Shown: in pieces, positions 1 through 12,899 of the stretch
Layout: every line of letters begins with the position of its first letter
Numbering within the stretch: the first letter of the stretch is position 1
Source of the DNA: Talaromyces rugulosus
Lineage: Eukaryota > Ascomycota > Eurotiomycetes > Eurotiales > Trichocomaceae
Direction: 5' to 3'
Length of the DNA: 64,000 nt
Assembly: GCF_013368755.1 (NCBI RefSeq)
Contig: NC_049566.1
Span: forward strand, 3,472,001-3,536,000
The notes under the pieces: model-generated
The model's input: the letters and a program-made list of their open reading frames with translations, nothing else
Databases searched by the model: none
What the model was told of the DNA's origin: nothing
Position numbers and translations under genes: made by a program

Positions 1-698
1 TTGAATTAGGGGGTATATACACCTTAATAAGAAATTCTATCTGGATTAAGCTGATAGTAGCTATCTAGACTAATAAGCAGTGTTTCTTTACTATTATTAT
101 AATAGTAGGAAGCCTAGATAACATCTGTAGACTACTTACCTAGGGTGTATGCTTTGAGGGCAACAGACACCCTACTAGCCCCTATCATAAAATAGGTAAA
201 GACACTGTTTATATTTAATACTATGGCATTAATTACTAAACTTATAGAGGCTATAGCACCTAATCATTATTCTGCATTATATATACTGGTGTCTATGAAG
301 CCTAAGAATATATTTATAATATGCTAGACTATAGAGTCTAAATAGACTATCTATATCTATATACACCCACTAAATGTGGTAATTGTAGGGGGAAGCACCA
401 GGCTAATTCTCTAGGATGCCCCAAGCTTTAGAAGGCCTACTGGCGACTTTATAAGCGCTTCCCTAGTATAGAGGTCGTTATGCCCCCTTCTCTCCCTGAA
501 TGGACTGAATGGGAAGGTGTTGCTGAGGAGGCTTCTTCTCTAATTACTACTCAGGACGCCCCCCAAGCCCTAAAGCTTAGGGAGGTCGATGATGTTATAA
601 AAAATACCCTAGGGATATCATTTTTACTATACTTATCTCTATGTCCAACACTAACGCCTGGAGCTATAGCCCCTATTAATGTTGATTATTCAATATAA
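1..698 (+). pseudogene. LINE ORF1 relic (C-terminal part)
   Basis: It matches the C-terminal third of the intact ORF1 at 39858-41789, including the zinc-knuckle region, which is now interrupted by stops. The last 72 codons (from 480) remain open and read nearly the same as the intact protein, with a PPSLPEWTEWEGVAEEAS segment. The frame ends at the same stop as the intact copy, overlapping the ORF2 start at 679. The left end is cut by the window. Confidence 0.85.
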
Positions 699-3600
699 TT
701 GTGGCTGTATCTACTCCACAACCTTAGGGGCTCTAAAAGCGGGGATAGAGCGGTAAATAGGCATTATATGCCTGTAAGAGCCTTATATTGTTTATGACTT
801 CTTCTACCCAGGCTATCTGCTGTACTGGCCAGGGGGGGAGAAGTGGGATCAATAGGTGTTTATGGCTATCTGTAAAGACCTTATAGGGGTGGTTAAGGTT
901 GAGAACTGTACTGATTTAGTAGACTACCTCTATTTATAGGCCCTGGACATATGGGAAGCATTAATAATTAGCGGGCATGCCCCCCGATGCACTAGAATAG
1001 TTAACTGCTATGATGTGTGGATTGGGGTTAGTTACCAGTGGTAAGGGGCCTTTTCTAGATGATGCTGGGCCATTGAGGACGTAGACTAGGACCTGTTTAT
1101 AGTGGGTAGGTGCCTATTAGTGGGTGATTTTAACGTCTATAGTCCTTTGTGGAACCCACTGGCCAAGGGCTGGGTTAATGCTGAGTCTTTGGAACAGCTT
1201 ATAGAGTGGCACTCACTATATGTTAATAACCCACTGAGGGAGGCCATACGCTATAAGAAGACCAAGGGGGTGTTAATTATTGATTTAGTGTTATCCTTGC
1301 CAATCCTAGGGCCTCTGTAAGCCTAGGAGGTGGATAAGGATAAGTCTATAACATCTGACTATGAGTTTATTGTCCTAGCCTAGGAAGCTCTAGAATCCCC
1401 TCTAGAAGGAATCTCTGGGGAGATTACTGAGTGGCAGATAGAAGCTCTATAGGTAAATGAGGAAGCCCTAAAGCTGGCTACAGCAGCTTGGGCCTCAGAG
1501 GCTGTAGGCCACCCTCCTCTTAGTGATCAATGCACCGAGGAAGATCTTGCTAGAGAGGCCAATTAGGTACAGAACACTCTAACCAGCGTACTCAATAGGC
1601 ATGCTAAAGCAATACGGCTTTATACACGCTCTAAGTAGTAGTAAAAGCCAGAGCTATAGCAAGCCTGGAGCTTATAGGCTGTAGCCCGCAAATAGTGGCA
1701 GGCCTATGCCTGTACTGACACCAAATTCAAAGCTACAAGAACTGCTTATTACCATAAAATAAAGGTAGCTAAAAGGACCTGCTGGGAGGCCTTCCTTGCT
1801 GAGAGAGGCCCTGGGGGGAAGGAAGAGTAGAAAAAGGGTTCTAACCCCACTGGGAACCCTTTTCCTAAAGGCCCTAGGGATGATCTGGAAAAGCCTTCTC
1901 CAGAAGATCCTAATAGATATTGGATAGCTTTATAGTATACTAAGCTATAGACTAATTCTATTACTTCAGTACTCCAAGGCCCGGATTTAAAGGCTTCTCC
2001 TATCATTATCATGGCTGATAAAGAAGCTCTAATTAAGGAAACAGCATTTCCTAACGCCCTCCATAGCTCTTCTTCTAGGAAGCTACTAGGTGGATAAGCC
2101 TACATATTTATAATACTAGAGTAGGTATATTAGGCCTTATTCAGTTAGAGTATTAAGAAAGCTCTAGAGGCTAATAGGCTTAATTTTAAAGTATATTAGC
2201 TATTCTAGGCACTAGACTTGCCTTGAATTATAAAGATAGCTAGGCAATGCTTTTAGCTTGGAGTATACCTAGAGACCTAAAAAACTGTTAAAGACATCCT
2301 ATTTTAGAAGCTAGAGAAGCCTGATTACATCTAGATGAAGGTCTAGAAAATAATAAACTTACTTAGCTACCTAAATAAAATTATTAAGAAGCTGGCTACA
2401 GGCCTTATAACAGACTAGTATAAGATCTAAAAAGCTTTACACCCTAGACAAATAGGATACAGACAGGGCTGTAGAGCTATTGACATGGTAGCCTGCCTCA
2501 TGCAAACAATATATAAGGGATAAACTCAAAAACTTCTCACAGGCATTATCTTTATTAATGTTATAGGGGCCTTCGACCATGTTGATCTCTATAAGCTTAG
2601 TAAAGCTATAGAAGCTGTAGGCCTAGATAATGACTTTATAAGGTGGACTTTATTCTTCTTTATAAATAGAAGGGTTAGCCTTATAATTGATAGTTATAAA
2701 GTCTCTAAACAGTTTATTAACTTAAGACTGCCCTAGGGCTTACTAGTCTCCCTAATCCTCTTTTTTATCTATATCTGAGGTATGTTTCAGGCTATGGAAT
2801 AGTAGATGCCAGGAATCAAGACCCTGTCCTATGCCGATGATATAGGCCTAGTAGCCCAGGGAAGCTTGGTTTCTGAGATCTACAGGCAGCTAGAAGCAGT
2901 GGCAAAAGCTACTATTGAGTAGGGACTGGCAGATAACGTTAAATTCGACCTTAAAAAGACAGAGGCCATCCTATTCTCTAGGGCCACCAGCAGGGAACAT
3001 AAAAATCAGGTCCAGGAAACTAGAGTACAGGTAGAAGACGCTTTAGTGATATTCTCCCCAACAGCTATTTAGTAGTTAAGGGTTTTACTAGATCCAAAAC
3101 TTATCCTTAAAGCCCACTATAAGTACCGTCTACAAAAAGGTCAAAATACTGAAAGACGAGTACAGGCACTGTGCAAAGCTCAGAAGCTCCTCCCAGGTCT
3201 GATATAATAAATCTAAAAGGCTACTATGCAGTTAGTGGCGCTTTATAGAGCCAAGCTTTAGTGATATAGATAAAAGAACTGCCTAGAAGGACTATAAGGC
3301 CTAATTAATAACCAGGCCTGGGTAGTCATAGGTATATTGAAGTCCATCTTATTAGAACCGTTTATAAGAGAGGCAGCTCTAGAATCAGCAGAGGCCCTAT
3401 TAGATAGTAAATAGTGGTGGTATATCTTAAGACTTCTAGGACTTCTCTAGGGGCATCCAACAATAGAAATACTCCTTATAATGCTTAGGGAGGGAGATGC
3501 CTATATATAGCCTGGAGAGCAGCTACTAGAAGACTAAGTTTAGATAATACCAACCTACTAAGGTCTTTAGAAGTTGAGTATAGGCCTGGTCTATAGGCTA

Positions 3601-4728
3601 TAAAAGGCCTTAACTACCAATCTCTCCTAGAGCTTTAAGTGTATAATAGAGCTTAGTAATAGGTTTATATTACTAGATTTCAGAATAGACTCTCCTGAAA
3701 CTACTATACAATTAGCCTCAGACTTTCTAAGTGGGATAGAGAATATTGATCTTTACTTAGATAGTTCTAAGTTAGATAATCAGCATATAGGCGCTGTAGT
3801 AGTTTATAAGCTATTTATTAGCTTTTAGAGGTCGCGCCTAGCTTTTTTAGATGTAGGCTTCGAAGTCTTTAATGTAGAACTAATAGGAGTAGTTGAAGCC
3901 CTAGAATAGATGCTGATAGAGAATCTTATAGAGCCAATTAGAATATTTTTAGATGCTTAGGCTGCTATAAGTAGGCTCCAGCATACCTAGCCTGGCCTAG
4001 GGCAAGCTCTAGTGCTGCAGGTATATGATCTAGCTAGGGAACTACAGGCCACTGGCCGCAGGGTTACCATATGCTGGGTACCAGGCCATAAAGGGGTCCC
4101 AGGCAACGAGGAGGCCGATAAGACCGCTAAGAAAGCTGCAGGGAGGCCCTGTACAGACAAGTACTTAGGCATCTCACTAGCCTATGCCCAGCGGGCATAC
4201 ATTAAGACTTATAGCGCTATTAAGGTCAACTGGCTCACTGCAAAGCTTGCAAGACGCACCTAACAGGTAGGCCAGGCCTATCAACCCTCCTAGGGATGGA
4301 AGCTTGACCCAATAGTGGCAAGCACCCCCAAGCATCTAGCGCGGCGGTATTATCAATTTAAGACCGGCCACATCCCAATCGGGGCCTATCTGCACTGAAT
4401 CAAGGCCTGAGACTCCCCTAATTGCTTGGGGTGCTCTAGGGGGACTAAGATGGTAAGACATCTTCTTACAAACTGTCGACAGTGGTGCTATCAGCGGGAA
4501 AAACTATATGCCGGCTTAGCCGAAATGAGGATAAAGACTCCACAGGATAGTAAGTAGTGCCCTAAAGCACACTTATTCTAGGACCTAAAGACCACTACAG
4601 CGCTGCTAGCGTTTATAGGGGCTATTAAGAAGCGAGAGGATAATTAACAGGCCTAAGAGCAGGCCTATAAGATTGATAATTAGGGTATTAAGGCCCTGGA
4701 TAAGGGAGAGCGAGAGGGGGAAGGATAG
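679..4728 (+). pseudogene. LINE ORF2 relic (endonuclease, reverse transcriptase, RNase H)
   Basis: Collinear with the intact ORF2 from its ATG (679, matching 39877 of the intact copy) to its stop (4726-4728). Dozens of in-frame stops are present, mostly TAG or TAA where the intact copy has CAG, CAA or TGG, as expected from RIP on either strand. Short frames survive at 1102-1320 (GDFN of the endonuclease) and 4012-4263 (RNase H, with the VPGHKGVPGNEEADK signature). The remainder of the copy (4729-5012) is 3' UTR and tail. Confidence 0.88.
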
Positions 4729-5012
4729 CAGATAAAGATGGCCCGCTATTATAGGCAACGCCTAAACGTTAGTGGCCATAAAGAGGAGATAGTAGTTGCC
4801 ACCCACTATAAATCTCTGAATTGTCCTGCGCATATAAATGGTATAGGATGAGGAAAGTGCAAGATACCTTGAAAGCCTGGATCCAATGGGGGTAGAGGCA
4901 CCGGCTTATGGGAGGCAACCCCTATAAGCAGGCCTAATCTACACGAATCGCTGTCTGTCATAGCCTAGGGCTCGGTATAGACGTTAAATTTGATTAAATA
5001 ATAATAATAATA

Positions 5013-5160
5013 AAACTATCGACAGTATAATATATCTAGATAGATAAATAAATAAAGATAGTGAATTAGTATCTTTAGTAGTGGCTATAGCTATATATTA
5101 ATTTTATAATAGATAACTAGTTAGAGTATTTATTAATTATTGATTTTACAGCTGTGTTAT
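5013..5160 (+). repeat. R1 repeat, copy 1, left part
   Basis: Similar base for base to about 21840-21987 (shared run of AGTATCTTTA and a following TATAGCTATATATTA-like stretch). It is interrupted at GTTAT (5156-5160) by the gypsy A1 insertion and continues at 10645. The upstream part of this R1 copy is separated from it by LINE copy 1. No recognisable gene. Confidence 0.7.
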
Positions 5161-5410
5161 TGTTAGGGTCCTAGCCCCTGGGATACTCAGGCTTTGCTCT
5201 TGTAGAATAACCGCACCTGGTCTGTACCTGATCCGCTATAAAAGAATCCTCTGACACTACACCAGATTTGCTAGGGCGCCCCTAAGACTTATACTCACCT
5301 GTATTGATAATGCGAACCTCTGTGAATCTTTTTCTTCTCTTTCTTATATTCAAATCTACTTAATTCCTAGACCTACATTAGGCCAGTAAGACAGAACCTA
5401 GTCTATAATA
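5161..5410 (+). repeat. 5' LTR of gypsy A1
   Basis: Begins TGTTAGGGTCCTAGCCCCTG and ends with a RIP-altered form of the TAACA end (TAATA). It aligns along its whole length with the 3' LTR at 10395-10644 and, more distantly, with the 257-base LTRs of the intact copy. The sequence TTAGATTCGAA just inside it (from 5411) is the conserved primer-binding region. Confidence 0.92.
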
Positions 5411-5598
5411 TTAGATTCGAATATTGTTCACCTCCTCTATTTAAAAGGTCGAGAACGCGCCACTTTCTTTATCTAAAGAGTTGAGCCTATACAATTGCTT
5501 CTTATTTGTTTGAGTTAAGCCTCTAAGAACTGTACTGACTCTTCTTATTCAGAGGATTGAATTATTATATCGCCGCTTCTCAACAATCGAGTTGAGTA

Positions 5599-6711
5599 TT
5601 GAGAAAATTCCTTATTATGACGAATAGCCTATTAAGAAACAGTCTGAACTAAATAGGCATATCTTTAGAATTAAACCAGCTGTTATTGGAATAAATACAG
5701 CGAATGGAATTCTTTCTAATAAATATATCTGCTTGCCTATTGTATATCAAAGGATAGGTTAGTAATACAACTAAACCATCTATACCTGAGGTCCCTACTG
5801 ATGCTATATCATCGGTAACCCCTATGTATAGTGTGAATAAACTGTGCCATTTCCTTGACCATCCCAATAAATATGATGACTGTGATTGTTTAAAATATAT
5901 ATAGTTCATAGTAATTCTATATATAAAATTGATGGTTAATGCACTAGTAATTAAAGGACTGTATGAGCAATTGTAGTACATCTATAGACAGTTAGTAGGA
6001 AAGGCCTAGATGAAGGTTTACCCCTGGATACGGCTTCATAGGAATATAAATATAGTTACTTCTACTACACTAGAAACTTTCTTTGCGCATCTTAATGTGC
6101 TGTTTGAAGATTATCAACTTGTGGAAAAGATAAACCTTAAACTTAACTATATATAATAGGGGCGCACCCCTTTCTAAGACTTTATTAGTGAATTTAAACG
6201 GATATTACTTCTTATAAAAGGTCAATTATAGATCAATAATATAAAAATCTCACAGCTGAAAACCATAATTAACTAAGAAATAAGGTGTATGATTGTTAGG
6301 AGCAACATGCTAAAGTAATATAAAGCTTTTTATGAATACTTACACTAAGTAGCAAACAACCTTGAAGAGCTAAAAAAGATTAATAACCTTTAGTCTTAAT
6401 ATAAGCAGAACACTTTCTGTCTGTTCATAAAAGGAATCTCTCCCGACAGAGAATAGTCCTAAGTTATGGACTAGATACCTACAGGCCTGCTAATTAACAC
6501 TGTCAGGACGGACAACTATTTCTAATACAGAAAACTGGGCTATATTGCCTAATACTGTTCTGAATCTGCGCTACTCTATTGGGTGCTATCTCTAAGGAAC
6601 TGTAACAAGAAGAAACACAATAAGCCTATGAAGATATCCAACGCTGAAGTAAAGAAGAATGAGACTAAATCTGATACAGGTTTAGATAGTATACTAGAAT
6701 CAAAAGAGTAG
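5599..6711 (+). pseudogene. gag relic of gypsy A1
   Basis: Collinear with the intact 370-codon gag at 47446-48558. The internal ATG ACG AAT (MTN) is kept at 5617, the CCHC knuckle region lies near 6510-6550 with its cysteine codons partly changed, and the frame ends at the same TAG (6709-6711) within AAAGAGTAG. Multiple internal stops make it non-functional. Confidence 0.82.
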
Positions 6712-6779
6712 CTTCTGTGTAAAGTCACCCATAGGAGCCGAAATATAAAACAGCTTATAACTTTAAGAATTTTAAAAAG

Positions 6780-9700
6780 ATGGTTAGAAGATTCGACGGA
6801 CCTCTATTTAATATAGATGTATGGTTAGACCGTAGAACCAATGCCAATGCTTTAATTGATAGTAGGTGTCTTATCTATAGGATTATTAAAGAGATCTTTG
6901 CTCGAAAGAAAAAGCTGAATTATAGCGCTATTAAACCTAGATCTATTAAGGAATATGATGGTTTGGTACCTCAATATATCAAGGAAATTGCATGTATGAC
7001 ACTAGATATCAGGGGAAATATATAAGAGAAAGCCTATTTCTATATGGTTCCGAAGTGCGAATACAATATGATATTAGGTCTCCTATAGATGGAACACCAA
7101 CATGTGAAAATTAACGCCGCCAGAGGCCGACTAGAATTCGGGAACAGAATATCTATCAATAAAAAGAACCTGTTACGACCTAAGTATCCCCCCCAATAGA
7201 TCAATGCAGCTGCGGTGAACGCTTTAAAAAGGATACGAAGCAGAAAAAAAGAGATCGACATATTTATAGTCTTCATGTGGGATATTAAGAAAGCTTTGGC
7301 CCCGAAACTATAGACAGACCTAGGGAACAAACTATCTAAGCATTACCACGAGTTTCTGGGATTATTCGATCTAAAGGAAGCTGATAAGCTATCACTATTG
7401 TGTCTGAATATCGACTATTAGATCAAACTAATTAATACTGACGCGAAGAGGTGCAAGCCAGAGATACTATAGGATTCTTTTTATAATATGTTATAGAAAG
7501 AACTGCTAGTTTTATAAAAAACTTTTCATGATTTACTGTTAAAGGACTTTATACATATAAGCAACTCGCCTGCTGCAGCGCTAGTACTATTTATAAAGAA
7601 ACCTAGAGAAGGACTACATTTCTATGTAGATTATTAGATACTTAACGCTATAATAAAAAGAGATTAATATCTATTACTATTAATATATAAGACTTTATAA
7701 TAAATATCTAAAGCCTAATAGTTTATAAAGCTTAACGTTATAGCAGCTTTCTATAAGATATACATTATTAAAGAAGATAAGTAGAAGATAGCTTTCTAAA
7801 CTAGATTCAGACTTTATAAATAGCTAATAATATCTTTTGGCCTTACTAATGTGCCAAGCATGTTTTAATGATATATTAATTAGACCTTTCATAAGTTTCT
7901 AGATGACTTTATATCTGTTTATCTGGATGATATATTTATCTTTATAGAAGGTAGCTATGCGTATTATTAGAAACAGGTAATAAAGGTGCTAGAATATTTA
8001 TGTATTATAGGACTATAACTAGATATTAATAAATGCGAGTTCGAGGTGCAGACAATAAAATACCTTGGATTTATATTAGAAGCTGGAAAAGGGATCTGAA
8101 TAGACTTTATGAAAGTCTCTGTTATTTTGGAATAGAAAGCCTTAACATGTGTAAAAGATGTGTGATTATTCTTAAAATTCATAAATTTCTACTAACAGTT
8201 TATCTAAGGGTATTCTAATATAATCCGCCCGCTGATAGAACTAACTAAAAAGAGAACTATTTTCATTTAGACTAAGGCCATTAATGAAGCTTTCAAACAA
8301 CTAAAGTAAATATTTATGAATAATCTAATATTAATGCAATTTAACCCCGATTAGGATATAATTATGGAAGCTGACTTTTCAAAATATGTTATAGGGAGGA
8401 TATTATTATAGTATAATAACAAAGGACTCCTATGAATCTGCGCCTATTTCTTCTAAAAGTGCATGCCCGCGGAGTGCAATTATGAGATCCATAATAAGGA
8501 GCTATTAGCGATAATAGTATATTTAAAGTAATAAGAATCTAAACTAATTAGTACTAAAGAATTTACTATTCTAACTAACCATTAGAATTTTAAATACTTT
8601 ATACAGCTCTGATAGTTGAATAAAAAATAAATAAGATAGGCTAATATACTCTTATACTTTAACTATAAGCTTTAGTACTGGCTAGGATAACTAGCTACCA
8701 GACCTAATACACTATCATAACGCTCGCAAGATATGCCCAATGGGATTAATGATGAATATCTAGCATACTGAAATAAACGTCTTATCAACCCTAACAAGGT
8801 ATAAAGAGACTATCCAGAACAACTTCCTTAGGGTTGCTTATTGAACACTGCATCTGAATCCTATATCTATGCTACTCACATAGAGTACTTAATGTTAATT
8901 GAAGAATAGTAGTGACTAGCTAAAGCTAAGGATAAGAATTATAAATGAATTAAAGAGGCTGTATATTAGAAGCTCTTGTGGTTTTCTTAAGACTTATAAC
9001 TTCGTACTATGGTATTTGAATGCACAATTGATACAGCGGACTGATTACTATTTTAAAATCAATAATAGGTACTAAACAGTAAACCACTACGCACTTGTAT
9101 TATATAAGAGATATATAACTCCTATCTCACCAGACACTTAGACTAAAACATAACCTATGCCATTATAGCCCAATAACTATATTGGCTGAATCTATTTAAT
9201 AATGTCTAAAGATTTGTAAATAACTGTGATAAATATGGTGCGAACACTATATAAAGACAATATTAATAAGGATTATTAAAACCGCTCCCTGTCCCCTCGT
9301 GAATATAGCGAGATATTAGTATAGATTTTATAGAGAAATTCCCAATGTCTGACAGGAATACAAATCTTATGGTGATTGTTGACTGACTAGAAAAAGGGAT
9401 TATATTGATACTATGCAAACATATAGATACTGAGATAGTAATATTAATGTTTATTAACCGATTCATATGTAAATATAGACTGTCTAATAGTATTATATTA
9501 GATTGGAGCACACAATTTGTTAATGACCTTTAGAAAGGCATGTGTGAATGTCTAAAGATTACAAGATAATTATTGACTGTGTATTACCTTTAAACTAATA
9601 GATAGATAGAGCGTGCTAACTCTGTGATAGAAGAATATCTATAGAATTTCTATATCTATCTCTAAATTAACTGGAGTTTACTAACTATAATTATGTAACT

Positions 9701-10394
9701 CACAATAAATAGGCGCGATGCTACTACAACTAGTATCAGCTCTTTCTTTCTAATCCATAGATATAACATCGAACCACTCTAGTTAGATAAAGCTACTCCT
9801 ATATCTAAGCAGTAAAGACCTGCTATTAAACATGTAAACGATATAGTTACTAAGCTATAATAGGCCTTTTATATAGCATAGACTAAGCTTGTCGTAGCGT
9901 AGCAGCAAATAAAAAATAGTATGAACTGTCACTAAGAGACTTCTTTAAAGTATAAAATAAGACAGAAGATATAGTTAGACCTTTAAAATATTTAGATTAA
10001 ATAATTTTTAAAGAAGCTAGATATCTGATATACAAAATATATTATATTAGAGAAAGTAAGATTCTATATATACCAACTTAATATCCTTAGAACTATTTAT
10101 AATATTTTTTATATAACACTCCTCTGTTTTATAGGCACACGTCTACTCCCTTTATAGACCTGATATGATTACCAACCACTAGCGTATCTAGTAGAAGACA
10201 ATAAAGAGTACCTAATCAATAGCATACTTAATAAATAGACTATATATTAGGACCATGGATATATGAAGTAATACCTTGTCTATTAGATTAGATATACGTA
10301 ATCTATATAGGAATCTGTCTGGTCTATAAAAGACACTAAAGTACTTAACCACTGACTTCAACACCACAACGTCTCTGCCGAAGGGAGGGAATAA
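6780..10394 (+). pseudogene. pol relic of gypsy A1
   Basis: Starts with the same MV-RFDGP reading as the intact pol, with the first 81 codons still open to 7025. The protease motif survives there, but the glycine of DSG is replaced (DSR). Reverse transcriptase, RNase H, integrase and the chromodomain region follow in order but are full of stops. The last codons form the polypurine tract and the stop TAA (10392-10394) abuts the 3' LTR, exactly as in the intact copy. Confidence 0.85.
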
Positions 10395-10644
10395 TATTAA
10401 AGTCCTAGCCTCTAAGATACTTAAGCTTCGCTCTTATAGAATAACCGCACCTGGTCCGTATCTGATCCGCTATAGAAGAACCCTCTAATGTTACACCAGA
10501 TTTGCTAGAGCGCCTCTAAGACCTACACTCACCTGTATTGACAATGCGAACCTCTACGAACCTTTTCCTTCTCTTTCTTATGTTTGAATCTACTCAATTC
10601 CTAGACCTACATTAGGCCAGTAAGACGGGACCTAGCCCGTAACA
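10395..10644 (+). repeat. 3' LTR of gypsy A1
   Basis: Starts TATTAAAGTCCTAGCC (RIP form of the TG start) and ends CCTAGCCCGTAACA. It has kept more G:C pairs in its second half than the 5' LTR. The 5-base duplication GTTAT follows directly. Confidence 0.92.
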
Positions 10645-11707
10645 GTTATTACTATAGAAATTTATAAAGATGTCTCTATTTAAAATAAAAAAAATTATAT
10701 TTCTTAGATATTATTTAATTAGATATTATTAATACTATTTAAAAGCTATATACTAAATAAGAAAAAAGTCTAAGTATAGATATAATATTTAGAGTATATA
10801 TAGAACTATATTTATAATAATATTATAAAAGTATAAAACAGATAGTAATAATAAATAAATAAATATAGATAGAAGATAGACTTTAGAGTTAATAACTATA
10901 TTTATATTAGTAATAAAGAATAGGATATAGAATAACTAGATAGAAAGCTGGGCTATTAGTCTAAAAGACTATATAAGATATTATATAAGATAAGATATGC
11001 TTTTAAATTAGATTTATTATAGAGTATACAAATATATTATATTTTTTCTCTAGATAAGCTCTGCTATACTGTTTTAACTAAATCTTTTACTAGTTAACTA
11101 AAGAAGAAATATCCTAAGCTTTAAGTTAATAAAAATTTAGAATAAAAAGTTAATAGGATTCTAGACTTCTAAATACGCTAAAAAAAGCTATATTATTAAA
11201 TAAACTAGCTAAGCAGAGATCTAGATCTAATATAATATCTAGTAAAATACTTTTTAAATATTCTATTAACGCTAAAATTATTCTATAATACTAATTTTAA
11301 GAAGCTAGGTCTACCGCGTTAATTAAATATATAGATAAAAGCTATAAAGAAGGATTAATTTATTAAAAAGTATATAGATAATAATAGACTAGTAACCAAC
11401 ACTTAAGGATAAATATTTCTAAAAAAGGGAGTAATATAATAGTTAAGTCTAAGACTATCTCTAAGAATAGAAATAGCTTTATAGCTAGATAAAAGGCTTT
11501 AGATAGAAAGGATATTAATCTTAATCTACGGTGCCAGATCTGGGGATAGCCTCACCCTAGGGTTATAAGGGATTAAACTGGTTACCTAAGTATACAAGAT
11601 AAAACCTTTCCATAGATCCTAGTAGTTAGATTCCTTTCCCATGCTTGTTGTTTTAGAGAATCGCACCTCTAGATAGGAATCGAATATCTTTGGAAAAGGC
11701 ACATCAC
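10645..11707 (+). repeat. R1 repeat, copy 1, right part
   Basis: Aligns with 21983-23044 from the GTTAT target to a shared end reading GGAAAAGGCAC, A or G, TCACATTT. The final 170 bases hold more G:C than the rest and include CCCATGCTTGTTGTTTTAGA. No terminal inverted repeats or LTRs were found, and no protein family was recognised in any frame of either copy. The right end abuts gypsy B sequence on the - strand. It may be part of a larger decayed element. Confidence 0.7.
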
Positions 11708-12868
11708 ATTTAAAATATTAAATTTTTTATTTTTTATTATTTATTATAATAAATAAAATTTTTTTTTTTTTTTAAAAATAGATATATTTTTATACTTTTT
11801 ATTATAATATATCTTTATTTTTAATTCTATCTATTAGATATCTCTTAATATATTTTAATATAATATTATATATATTATTTTTTAATTATTACTTATTTTA
11901 ATAATCTTTTTTTAGAATATTTATCTATAATATATATAAATATTATTAAGATTAATATAATATAATATTTATTTTATTATTATATTTTCTATATTATTTA
12001 AAGTAAATTATATAATTAATAATAATTTATTTAATTACTTAGTTTTAATCTAAATAATATCTTAACTATTACTATACTGTCTAAATTATTTTTTTTAGAC
12101 TAATTATTTAGTCTATTAATAATTAGTAATTAATAATTTATATATTATTTTATATATTTTTATAATAGTCTGCTAATATTTCAATATAAATAACTTATCT
12201 TAGTCTAAAATTATTTCTATTAGTAATCTAATCTAATTAAATATTATTTTAAGTATTAATATTATATATTACTTTATAGTTATATCTTTTAATATTAGAC
12301 TAAAGATAATATATTTTATAAATTAATCTATAATAATGATTATATTAATATAGGTAATTCTAATAATTAGATCTTTAAACTATAGTAATCCTTAAATAAA
12401 GTTAATTATAATATTTTTCTATACTTATATTAATATATTTATAATATTTATTTTTCTATATAGTTTATATTATAATAGTTTATTTTAGTTATATTTATTA
12501 TATTTATAGATATATTTAGTTATTTTTTTAGTACTATTAGAATTTATTTTTATTAATTCTTGATTTTTTAATACTTTTTATAGTTTAGATTAAAATATAA
12601 TACCTAGTCTATTTTAGTATAGATATTTTCTTTATAGCTTAGATAATATTTATATATAGTTCTGAATATATTTTTAAGTTTTATTATATAGATTTATTTC
12701 TTTTAATTATAATAATTATTTATATTTTTTTACTATTTCTATATTATTTTTTTTATATATTAGATATTTATTATATATCTATTTATAATACTTTAAATAG
12801 CTTTAAATATATTGTTATTATATTTATATAGATTTTTTTAATATATTATTTTTAATAGCTAATAGTTA

Positions 12869-12899
<31 letters not shown>

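Larger units (their letters stand above)
1..5012 (+). mobile_element. RIP-decayed Tad1-like LINE, copy 1, cut by left window edge
   Basis: This is the same element as the intact LINE at 35543-41841, read on the opposite strand and carrying mainly C-to-T and G-to-A changes that create many stops. Base 1 corresponds to the middle of ORF1, near base 40553 of the intact copy. The ORF1 relic runs to a stop at 696-698 and the ORF2 relic is 679-4728. Motifs still readable include the endonuclease GDFN (near 1120), the RT box YADD (near 2830) and an RNase H block (4012-4263). The 3' end is ACGTTAAATTTGATTAAATA followed by an ATA-type tail to about 5012. Decay is patchy: some 100-250 base stretches are almost unmutated. 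The element inserted into the R1 repeat that resumes at 5013. It is not functional. Confidence 0.9.
5161..10644 (+). mobile_element. RIP-decayed Ty3/gypsy chromovirus, family A copy 1 (A1)
   Basis: A full-length element with two 250-base LTRs (5161-5410 and 10395-10644) flanked by the 5-base duplication GTTAT (5156-5160 and 10645-10649). The internal region is collinear with the intact family A element at 43506-49004: leader, gag relic, pol relic, then a polypurine tract directly against the 3' LTR. Stops and A:T-biased changes break both genes. The matching empty site is visible in the second R1 copy at 21983-21987, which confirms the insertion independently. Confidence 0.93.
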
